This document shows, one piece after another, positions 1 through 9,400 of a stretch of DNA of 64,000 nt. The stretch's first letter is position 1. Every line of letters starts with the position of its first letter. The notes under the pieces were generated by a model. The model was not told where the DNA came from. It was given only the letters and a program-made list of their open reading frames with translations, and made no database searches. This stretch comes from Prionace glauca. Lineage: Eukaryota > Chordata > Chondrichthyes > Carcharhiniformes > Carcharhinidae. Made by a program: the position numbers and the translations under genes. The stretch covers positions 42,412,103 to 42,476,102 of the forward strand of contig CM075760.1 in assembly GCA_037974335.1 (NCBI GenBank), written 5' to 3'.

Positions 1-205
1 TAGTGCAGCTGCCGTCAGACTTGTATTTTATGCTCAGATGAAAGGGAAGATCGATTCCATGGAAGTAGCGGACCTGGTTATCTTTGAAATTTAAAGTCCA
101 TTGTGGAATCGCATTGACTTCTCTAAAAATGTAATGAAAATTAAAGCAGATGATTGAGTCATGAAAATGTGAATGAACCCTCGTGTCTGAAGCATTAGGT
201 TAGGG
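1..205. other. unassigned sequence
   Basis: No coding, RNA or repeat signature was recognised in this stretch. Confidence 0.5.
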
Positions 206-401
206 GGCGGCACGACACCACAGCACCACAGTGGTTAGCACTGCTGCTTCACAGCTTTAGGGACCTGGGTTCGATTCCTGGCTCAGGGCACTGTCTTTGT
301 GGAGTCTGCACATTCTCCTAGTGTCTGCGTGGCTTTCCTCCAGGTGCTTCGCTTTCCTCCCATAGTCTAAAGATGTGTGGGTTAGGTTGATTGGCCATGC
401 T
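206..401 (+). repeat. tRNA-derived SINE, 3'-truncated
   Basis: A tRNA-like head (GTGGTTAGCACTGCTGC, then the B-box-like GGTTCGATTCC) is followed by the conserved shark SINE core (GTGTCTGCGTGG, TTTCCTCC, AAAGATGTG, GGTTGATTGGCCATGC). The usual 3' third is missing. I take it as a V-SINE/HE1-type element from memory of the core. Confidence 0.8.
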
Positions 402-476
402 ATTTTCTTGCCCAATCTTAACTGAATCTGGTATTTCCTGGGGATAATTATTTGCTCTGACTTGGGCCTCAAAATT

Positions 477-1314
477 AATTCATTAAAATCAGAAGTGCTG
501 AATATTGAGGGAACAATGAGGGGCAAATACGAGATAATGCATTTTGGAATGTCTACTATAGATAGGAAATATACAGTAAATAGCAGAACCCTTAAGAGTA
601 TTGATAGACAGAGGGGCCTGTGTGTAGACGTACACAGGTCACTGAAAGTGGCAACGCAGGTGGAGAATGTAGTCATGAAGGCATATGGCATGCTTGCCTT
701 CATCTACCGGGGCTTTGAATTTCAATATTGGCAAGTCATTGTTGCAGCTTTGTAGAACCTTAGTTGAGCCACACTTGGAATCTAGTGTTCAATTCTGATG
801 GCCACACGACTGGAAGGATGTAGAGGCTTTGGAGACGGTACAGAAAAGATTTACTAGGATGTGGCCTGGTATGGAGTGCATTAGCTGCGAGGAGATGTTG
901 GATAAACTTGGCTTGTTCTGATTGGAAGACAGGGTTTGAGGGGCGACCTGATAGAAGCCTACAACATTATGAGAGGCGTGGACAGAATGGATGTCGGAAG
1001 CTTTTTATCCCAGAACGGAGGAGTAAATTACGAGGGTTTAAGGAGCGAGGGGCAATTATTAAAGGAGATGTACGAGGCACGTTTTTTACACAGAGAGTGG
1101 TAGTTCCTGCTGGGGGTTTGGGGGGGAGTGTTGTGGTGGAAGCGGATACGATAGTGAGTTCTCAGGGGCGTCTTGACAATTACGTGAACAGGGTGGGAAT
1201 AGAGGGATATGGTCCCTGGAAAGGTTTACTTCAGTCGGGCAACATGGCCGGTGCAGAGCGGGAGGGCCGAAGGGCCTGTTCCTGTGCTGTAATTTTCTTT
1301 GTTCTTTGTACAAT
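477..1314 (+). repeat. CR1-type LINE 3' fragment
   Basis: The plus strand encodes, with breaks, the C-terminal part of a CR1 ORF2: MHFG near the start, then DVHRSLKVATQVENVV and KAYGMLAFIYRG, ending in a 3' UTR with GGGCCGAAGGGCCTGTTCC and a TTCTTTGTTCTTTG tail. Several stops and frameshifts make it an old, dead copy. The reverse-transcriptase core is absent. Confidence 0.85.
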
Positions 1315-1371
1315 GATATTCCTATTTTGCAACGGTGCAGATATAGTAGCTCCTTCTTTCAACAGTAATGA

Positions 1372-1850
1372 GTTTATAGACGGAGGTAACTTAGTTAATC
1401 ACCATCTGAAACATGTCTAATAGTAGCGTGTGCTGAAAAAGACAGACACATTTGATGTTGTAACTTTTTAAAAAAGATTTGCTTCATAACAGAGAAATGG
1501 CTGAAAAAATATTCACAGTGACGAGGAATTTCATTAAGCTTCCTCATGCCGAATAAGGGAAAATTGCTTGATTTCAGTTTGTTGCTCAACGTTATCCGAA
1601 CCGCGATGTTAAAGACATGTTATCATTTTACTGACTTCACCCTCAAATGCGCTCGGTGAAATAAGAAACGCATTTTCTGACGTGCTGACAGGAAAGTTCG
1701 CTTTTGACGCCGAGAACATATTGCCATCTAGTTCAGTCGACAACAGAATTTAATGGGTTTATAGGTGCAGACTAATGTGGTTAATCACCATCTGAAATAT
1801 CTGATAGCAGTGTGTGCTGAAAAAGACAGATACAAATGATACTGTAAATG
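1372..1850 (+). repeat. pair of diverged direct repeats (about 95 bp each)
   Basis: Positions 1372-1460 and 1752-1850 share GGTTAATCACCATCTGAAA-like and GTGTGCTGAAAAAGACAGA blocks in the same orientation, about 380 bp apart. The intervening sequence and the rest of 1315-2278 show nothing I recognise. No open frame is shared by the two copies. Confidence 0.6.
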
Positions 1851-2278
1851 AACTAGGGGAAATGGCACACATTTCACAGACGATTTTTTAAATCGTTTTC
1901 CATCAGTAAGAAACAGGAAAAACCATTCAGACAGATGAGGGAATCGAGTCTCAGTGCGGATCTACTGGATTTTCCTGTAACGGGCCGGATTTATGCGCCT
2001 GAATGTTTCAATCCCATGATAAAAATGGTGGTCAGTTCCCTTGCCTCCCGTTGAATTCTTCCCTGTGATGACAGATAGATTCATTTTACCTGCCCGTTCA
2101 TAGGAGAAAGGGAATAACCAACACACTGCAGCAGTGCTGCGGGATCAACGGAAATAAAGAGACTTGTATAGAATTGTAAACAGTGCGGTCATGCTGCAGT
2201 TCTGGAATAGGTTTTACAGAAATAGAATTATGGTCAGTGACATACTAAGTTAGAATGCATTTAACAGCTATTGTCTTA

Positions 2279-2303
2279 GTCTCTGTGGCGCAATGGGTCA
2301 GCA

Positions 2304-2338
<35 letters not shown>

Positions 2339-2352
2339 ACAACCCAGAGACG
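2279..2352 (+). tRNA. tRNA-Asn(GTT)-like, probably a pseudogene
   Basis: The 74-nt cloverleaf matches vertebrate tRNA-Asn. The acceptor stem is GTCTCTG/CAGAGAC with G73, and the anticodon arm is TTCGG-CTGTTAA-CCGAA, giving anticodon GTT. The A box TGGCGCAATGG is good. The T arm is damaged: its loop reads TTCAAGA, one stem pair mismatches, and the B box (GGTTCAAGACA) departs from consensus. A short T-run follows within about 15 nt. It is recognisable, but weak pol III activity is likely. Confidence 0.7.
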
Positions 2353-2579
2353 GGATTTCATTATTTTCTCACCGTCAGCATTCACGGGTAAACAGTGGCC
2401 AGTTGGCAATGGGTCCGTGGGTGCCAATAAAAAAAAACTCTCAATTGTTACCAGCTGGACTGTTATCTGGTATTACCAACATTATTTAATGACTATTGAT
2501 TTCAAACATATCAAATTTAACAATATATGTTCCATTACACCAATCAACTTTTAAAAAAATGCAATTGAAACATGAACTT
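2353..2579. other. unassigned sequence
   Basis: Between the tRNA-Asn-like sequence and a CR1 fragment. No signature was recognised. Confidence 0.4.
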
Positions 2580-2868
2580 GAGGCTGAGCATTTGTTTCAA
2601 TTCCATATCCTTGCTTCCATTCATTCCTGGATAGAGCATAAATCTGTCGAACCCAAACTGAAATGTGTTCAATGATGGAACATCAACACCCTCTGGAGTA
2701 GAGAATTCCGAAGATTCACCAGCCTTCGAGTGAAGCAATTTCTCCTCAGTTCAGTCCTAAATCATCAGCGCCTTATCCTGAGATTGTGTCCCCTGTGCTT
2801 CAGATTCCCAGATCAGGGACATTAGTATCTCAGTATCCACCCTTTCAAATTCATAGCATCATAAAACC
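2580..2868 (-). repeat. CR1-type LINE 3' fragment
   Basis: In reverse complement this resembles the 3' coding end of CR1 elements. On the plus strand the block reads GAATTCCGAAGATTCACCAG, then TTTCTCCTCAGTTCAGTCC and CTTATCCTGAGATTGTG. It is heavily decayed. It ends exactly where duplication unit A begins. Confidence 0.65.
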
Positions 2869-3054
2869 CCTGCTGTGTGTTGTCTCAGCCGATCCTGGAT
2901 TGAATTGGGTGACAGTTTGATTCGAGGTTAATGTGGTTTCCTCGGGGTGTGTGTCTGAGCGGTTGACAGCGCCGCTGCTCAATCTGACTGTTACTTTCTG
3001 CGATTCTCCACACAAACCTCAACAGACTGGAGCACCCAATGATAGCTGCAAAGC

Positions 3055-3093
3055 AGTTTTTGTACGGGGGTGAGACTGCTTTCTATCACTGTG
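3055..3093 (-). other. 23-RSS of V1
   Basis: On the minus strand the V1 exon is followed by heptamer CACAGTG (3087-3093), a 23-bp spacer and nonamer ACAAAAACT (3055-3063). This is a canonical V-side recombination signal. Confidence 0.95.
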
Positions 3094-3658
3094 AGTCTGA
3101 AAACGCAGTAATAGCGGCCAGCGTCAGTCAGCTGCAGGCTCGAGATGGTTAAAATAGTTAATTTAGTCGAGGTCTGGAGATCAACAGAGAAATTGGGTCC
3201 AAAACCTTCCCCTCTCTCTTGATCACCCCAGGTGGGTTTCAATATAATGAACTGCAAGTCTTTCTGTGGCTGCTGTCTGTACCAATATAAGACATAGCTG
3301 TTTGCTGTAGTGCTGTAGGTACATCCGATAGTCATCGTTTCACCTTCTCTCCTCTCCATAAACTGCGGCTGAGAAACAGAATCTCCATCACTCGGATCTG
3401 TAACACGGTTCAAAAAAGAAAAGAAATCTAAGTGTTGGACGTGCTGCTGAAATAACATTAACATTTTATATTCACCGAGACATAGCTGGAGTTATGAAAT
3501 AAAAACAAATGATGGTGGAAATGCACAGCAGGGTCAAGAACCACCACTGGGGAGAAGCAGAGCTAAAGGTTCAGATCGCGATAACATTTAACCAGATTGG
3601 AGTCATCCTTACTTTTAAGAAACAGCCCGAACACAATGCAGACAGTGAGGAACTCCAT
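3094..3658 (-). CDS. V1: TRAV/TRDV-type T-cell receptor V segment
   Basis: The leader exon is 3613-3658 (46 nt, starting MEFLTVCIVFGLFLK) and the V exon is 3094-3397, joined in phase 1 by a GT-AG intron of 215 nt. The V exon is open from NPSDGDSVSQPQ through the first cysteine (MTIGCTYST), the WYRQQP core and the FR3 end TDAGRYYCVFRL, directly followed by the RSS. This is a complete V domain lacking J and C, expected to join a D or J outside the window. Length, the 23-bp spacer and YRQQPxKxLQFI fit TRA/TRD V genes. IGHV is less likely because the core is WYRQ and there is no octamer. It is the unit A member of the V1/V2/V3 family. Confidence 0.92.
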
Positions 3659-3759
3659 CGCGGCTGCAGAGCCCGGGACTGTGACTAACCTTTAAAACTC
3701 CGAGCACTGCCGGAACAGAATCTGTTTTTACAGTCACTTTCTGATCTCAAAGTTCCCGT

Positions 3760-3765
3760 CCAATC
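3760..3765 (+). promoter_or_regulatory. CCAAT-type hexamer upstream of V1
   Basis: CCAATC lies on the plus strand (GATTGG in the V1 sense direction), 102 nt upstream of the leader ATG. V2, V3 and V9 have it at 101-102 nt, and V5 and V7 at 93-95 nt, so it is a likely NF-Y-type promoter element. Confidence 0.55.
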
Positions 3766-3873
3766 AACAATTTACAATCTACCCGTCACAGATTGAGATA
3801 AGATTTCAATGAGTTTCAGTGATCAGCTGAAGCACTTTGACCTTCACTATTACATATCTGAGACTCAGTGACT

Positions 3874-3983
3874 CAGGCTCAGGTGGAACTGAGCCACTTC
3901 AGATCAGCTATGATCTTATTGAATAGCTGGGCAGGCTCGAAGGGCTAGATGGCCTACTCCTGCTCCTATGTCTTATGTTCTTA
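3874..3983 (+). repeat. short CR1 3' tail insertion private to unit A
   Basis: About 110 bp ending in CTCGAAGGGCTAGATGGCC and TCTTATGTTCTTATG is absent from the matching place in unit B (about 22067). It is flanked by TGACT at 3869-3873 and 3984-3988, a target-site duplication. It is a 5'-truncated CR1 copy that arrived after the duplication. Confidence 0.85.
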
Positions 3984-4128
3984 TGACTGAGTGGGTACAG
4001 TGTGTGGTGAGAGGGAAGAATCAGCTTCACTGACAAGGCCATAAGAGATAGCAACAGACTTAAGCCATTCGGCCCAACGTGCCTATTCCACCATTCAATC
4101 ATGGCCGATATGTTTAAAATCCCTACAT

Positions 4129-4638
4129 AATCATAGAATCCCTACTATGCACAAGGAAGACATTCGGCCCATCTAGTCTGAATCGGCCCAATCTTGAACC
4201 GAACACTCCAAGGATGTTGATTAGGTTGATTAGCCACGCTAAATTGCTCCTTAATGTCAGGGGGCTTCGAAGATAAAGTTGTGGGGTTACGGGGATAGCG
4301 TAGGTCCTGGGTGGGATTGTTGTCGGTGCAGGCTCAATGGGTCAAATGTCCTCCTCCTGCACTGTAGGGATTGTATTCTATGATTCAATCCCACTCAGCC
4401 CCATTACTGTAACGCCACATATTTACCATGCCATCCCCCTGACACTAGGGTCAATTTGTCATGGGCATTCAATCGAACCCGCGTATCGTTGGACTGTGGG
4501 AGGAAACAGGGACATCCGGAGGAGACCCACACAGACACGGGGAGAACGTGCAGACTCCACACATTCACCCGAGGCTGAAATCGAATCGGGTCCCTGGCGC
4601 TATGGGGCAGCAATGGTAATCATTGTGCCATAATGCCG
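4129..4638 (-). repeat. SINE (-) containing a second SINE (+)
   Basis: A minus-strand tRNA-derived SINE (tail ATAGAATCCCTAC at 4129, tRNA head near 4638) is interrupted by a 5'-truncated plus-strand copy of the same family at 4194-4385. CAATC at 4189-4193 and 4386-4390 forms the target-site duplication. The nested arrangement recurs in units B and C, so it predates the triplication. Confidence 0.85.
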
Positions 4639-4639
4639 C

Positions 4640-5990
4640 TCCTGTGGCATTTCTCGACCCCAATTTCGTACTCCGACCCCATAATCTTTGGTCCGTTTCC
4701 CAAGCAGAAATCCATCTATCTCAGACTTAAACATAATGATCTGTCCTCTATTTCTAAGATATCCATGGCTGATTATCTCTTTTTCTACAGTCGTTCCTTA
4801 TCACTGGTATATATTTTTGCTGAGCAGTGTGAAAGATCGCTTTGAAAGTCCTCCACTGTTCCTCAATTGTCCCACTATAAAGTTTTTGTTCCCAGTCTAC
4901 CTTCACCAATTCCTCCCTCTTCCCTTTGTCGTCCCCTTGTTTGAGCAAAAAAAAATAGTGGTTTTGGATTTAACCTTCTCATGCTTCATCTGTATTATAA
5001 ATTCAACCGTAATGAGATCACTTCTTCCAAGAGGATCCCTAACTGCAAGATCATTAATTGTTCCATTTCATTTACAGGACCAGATCTAGGATAGATTGCT
5101 CCCTTGTAGGTTCCATTGAATACTGTTCAAGGAAGCTATTGCAGATCCAGTCTATGAACGCCTCCTCGTGGCTGCCTTGACTGACCTGGTTTGACCAATT
5201 GATATTTAGATTAAAGTCCCCCATGATAAGTGCTGTACCAGTTTTACATGCATCAGTTATTTCTTCGTTTAATACTCGCCCCACTGTGATGCCATTATTT
5301 GGCAGCGTATAGACTACGCCGAGCAATGACCTTTTCTCTTCACTATTTCTAATCTCCACACAAATGGATTAAATCTTTTCTCCATAAAACCTATGTTATT
5401 TCTCACTACCGCCCTGATGTCATTCTTCAAATTCAGGTACAGCACCTCATTTACCTTTCTGTCGGTCCCTTTGAACAGCTGAATCCCCTGGATATTTAAC
5501 TCCCAGTTGTGACCATCCTGCAACCACGCCTCTGTAATGGCCACGAAATCATACTTGTTCGCAATGATTTGTGCTGTCAACTCACTTACCTTGTTTCGAA
5601 TGCTACGAGCATTCAGATAAAGTGGCTTTATACTAGTTTTTATAGTTTCTTTTTGAATTCTTACACTTCCATTAATAACATCTCCTGAGTTGTCCTTCCT
5701 CTTAACCTTGTTCCTGATTATTGACGCAGTTGGATCATTCTCCCCACATTTTGTCCTTTCTCCCTCCTTCTCGGATTCCTTACATAGGTTCTCATCCTCC
5801 TGACTGACTGCCCAGTGTTTTCAGGGATTATCCCACGCTCCTTTTTATAATTCAGCTGGAAAATTAACAACCTCATATCCTCTGCCAGCAATCCCATATC
5901 CAAGGAGTATTGAAAGATTATCGTCAGCAAACCCACTATTTCCACTATTTCTGCCCTCAGTGATCATCATATATCCCACACCAGTGAAGA
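4640..5990 (-). repeat. CR1-type LINE fragment with endonuclease domain
   Basis: The minus strand encodes broken pieces of the apurinic-type endonuclease of a CR1 ORF2: DFVAITEAWLQDGHNWE at 5314-5580, then GVVYTLPNN and ALIMGDFNLNINW at 5072-5359, then the linker toward the RT (EELVKVDWEQKL, KRDNQPWIS) at 4754-4948. No RT follows, because the piece ends in sequence like a CR1 3' region at 4640-4740. It is copied in unit B. Confidence 0.85.
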
Positions 5991-6228
5991 AATCTTTGAC
6001 TTGATTGTGATATAAAATGTTTTGGATTGAAATGTGTTAACTGAACTTGTTTGTTCTGTGACTGTAATTAATGTCAGTCTCCATGGATCCCAAATGTGCC
6101 ACTGGAGGGTTTCCCTTTTTCATTAATAAGGGCCTCCTTTCAGAGTGATACCCCATAATGTTAGCAGCAGGATCAACTCTGGTACTGACAAGAACCAACA
6201 GTTCCAGAAAGAGGGGGAAGTACGATCG

Positions 6229-6422
6229 GAGTCTGAGAACAAGAAACTGGAACAGTGTATCAGAATCTGAGAACAAGAGATTGGAAGCTTCCAATAATGG
6301 ATCAGAATCTGAGAACAATGGATTGGAATGTTACAACAATGGATCAAAATCTCAGAACCATAGAACGGAATGTTACAGCAGTGAATCAGAATCTGAGAAC
6401 AAAAGATTGGAATGTCCCACTA
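6229..6422 (+). repeat. about 42-bp minisatellite abutting receptor exon 1 (unit A)
   Basis: About four and a half units, each carrying CAGAATCTGAGAACAA and GATTGGAATGTTACAACA, run up to the predicted start codon of gene A. One frame stays open through the array into exon 1 from 6255 and reads as repeats of DQNLRT-x-DWNVTT with NVT glycosylation sequons. It is either a 5' UTR or an N-terminal extension. Confidence 0.85.
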
Positions 6423-9400
6423 ATGGACAGGGGTTTATCCCAGGCACTGTTATATCTTTCTGAATATTGGCTGTCCTTAGCACTGCGAATCTACTTTATA
6501 CTTCACATTATTCAAGCAGGTTACTATCCCACCCTGGCTATTGTTGGTGTCCCTGGTAAGTATCCCCTATCTCTTATTTATTGGGCAAACTATTTAACTT
6601 CATGCCTATTCTTGCCGTTTACTTTGTTGAAGATGGAAGCCATTGTTTTCTGTTCCCATCACAAACTCTGTTCCCGGCCCACCTGACTTCACTGCCACCC
6701 CCCAGCCCATATCGGGTTTGGGATGAACCCATACACATGATTTTAGGTGGCATGGTGGCAGAGTGGTTAGCAGTGTTGCCTCACAGAGCAGGGACACGTG
6801 TTCGATTCTCAGTTTGGGTCATTGTCTGTGTGCAGATTGCATGCTCTCCCCGTGTCTGCGTGAGTCTCCTCCAGTTTCGTCCCACATTCCAAGGATATGC
6901 GTGTTAGGTACACTGGCTGTGCAAATTTCTCCCTTACATTCCCAGGATTCGTAGGTTAGAGGGATTAGCGGGATAGATAAGAGGGGTTACTGGGATACGG
7001 CCTGGGTGGAATTCTGGCACTGCAGACTCGATGGGCTGAATGGCCTCCTTCTTCACTGTAGGATTTTATGATTTCTATCTGTAAGCCTTTTGATTTGAAG
7101 GGATTTCTGTCCCCACATTCTCTCCATCTCCAATCCAGTTCACAGCCATCTCCACCACAGTAGACATTTCCATCTCTGCATCAGACCAGCTACTGAATAA
7201 ATCCTTGCCTGTATCATAGGTAAATCCCGACTAGATTATTCCACCGTTCACATAGCTCTTGTTACAATGCTGCAAAAACATCACATCATCTGAAATCCTG
7301 TTTCCCATCCCCTAACTCTCACGGTGCTGCATTCACCCATTATCACTGTCCCACATCTGTCCCCGTTCTGGCAGAAGCTCCATTTTAATATTCTCATTAT
7401 TAAGTTTGGATCCTTCCATGGTCTCACTCCACCAATTAATCCAATTTCCCTGCCCATTTCCCATATCCCTGTAAAAGGTTCCCATTCAGTTACTTATCCA
7501 ATTCCCTCTTTAAAGTCAATATGTTTCACTCTCTATCTCTCCCTGCCGATGGAGCCGGATTTATAATACTTAAAACCACAAAACAATGCGGGGCATTCAG
7601 TTATTTATTGCCTAAAATAGAATCTCTTGGACAGAAGTTTGAGAACAGGAAACAAGACGCAGGAATAAATGGGCCAAAGAATCATAGAATCTACAGCATG
7701 GAGACAGGCCCTTGGCCCAAACTGCTCCACGTCGACCAAAATGTCCATCTAAGCTAACCCCATTTGCCTGTATTTGGCCCATAAGAACATAAGAATTAGG
7801 AGCAAGAGTCGGCCATTTGGTCCCTTGAGCCTGCTCCGCCATTCAATGAGATCATGGCTGATCTTTTCGTGGACTCAGTTCCATTTATCCGCCCTCTCAC
7901 CATAATCCTTAATTTCTTTACAGTTCAAAGATTTATCTATCTTCGCCTTAGAAGCATTAAATGAGGTGGCCTCAACTGCTTTACTGATCGAGGAATTCTA
8001 CCTCTCATATCGATTTATCTGTCCAAATGCCTTTTAAATTTTGTCAGTGTCCTGCCTCAACCTCTTACTCTGGCAGCTCATTCCACATACGTATCACCCT
8101 CTGTTTAAAAAAATGTTCCAAATGTTCCCATTAATTATTACCCCTCTTACGTTAAACCTGTGCCGGTTAGTTCTCGAATCCCCAACCCGGGGAAAACTTT
8201 GAGTGCATTCACCCAATCCATGCCTCTCGCGATTTTATATCATCGAGAAGATCACCTCTCAGTCTCCTATGCTACAAAGAGAGAAGTTCTAGTTTGTCCA
8301 ATCTCTCCACATAACTCAGTCTTTTGAGTCCTGGCAACATCCTTGTAAATCTCTTGTGTGCTGTCTCCAGTTTAATAACATTTTTCCTACAGCAAGGCGA
8401 CCAGAACTGAACACAATACTCCAGGTGCGGTCTCACCAACACCCTGTACAACTGCAGCATAACTTCCCAATTTCTATACTCCATGCCCTGTCTGATGAAG
8501 CTCAGCATGCCAAAATCCTTCTTCACTGCCATATCTGCCTTTATACAACAGTGCACCTGAATTCCAGGATTCCTCTGTGCCAAAATATTCCCGAAGATCC
8601 TACCATTTACTATGAAAGTCGAACCTTGATTTGACTTTCCAAAATGTAACGCCTCACACTTATCTGTATTGATCCCCATTTGCCATTTCTCGGTAGACTT
8701 CCCCAGATGATCAAAGTCCTGCTGCAATTTTTGACAACGTTCCTCGCTGTCGACAATAGGATCTATTTTATTGTAATTTTCTAATTTTGTAAAGTGACAA
8801 GTAGTGCACCACAGGGATCGTCGAAAAGAGGGATCTTGGAGGTCAGATGTACTGTTCTCTGAAGGTGAAGTCACAGTTAGATAAGGCAATGAAGAAGGCT
8901 TCTGGCATGCTGGCCTTCATCGGTCAGGGCATTGAGTATAGAAGTTGGGAAGTTATATTACTGTTGCACAGGACATTGGTGAGACCGCGCCTGGAGTATT
9001 TTGCTCGCCTTGCTATAGGAAGAATGTAATTAAACTGGAGACAGTGCAGAAGACATTTACAAGGGTGTTGCCAGAACTCAAAGGACTGAGTTATAGGGAA
9101 AGACTGGACAGGCTAGGACTTATTTCATTGGAGCGCAGGAGACTGAGGGGTGATCTTGTAGAGGTGTATGCGATCATGACAGCCATGGATAGGGTAAATG
9201 CGCTTAATGTTTTTCCTAGGGAACAGTGCTGGAGCCTCGACTTTTTGCAATTTATATGAATGACTTGGATGAAGGGAATGAAGGTACGGTTGGTAAATTT
9301 GCTGACAACAATAGAGAGGAATTAAATTGTGAAGTGGATGTGAGGAGGCGACAAATTGAAGTAGATAGGTTAAATGAGTGGTAAAACTGTGGAAATTGGA

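Noticed and set aside
3094-3397. V1 as an immunoglobulin heavy-chain V
   Set aside because: IGHV also uses a 23-bp RSS, but the core is WYRQQPxKxLQFI, and the CDR3 stub (YYCVF) and CCAAT promoter without an octamer point to TRA/TRD type.
8272-8889. 205-codon minus-strand frame as a possible host gene
   Set aside because: Its text (VLVRPHLEYCVQFWSP, RFTRMLPGL) is the C-terminus of a CR1 ORF2.
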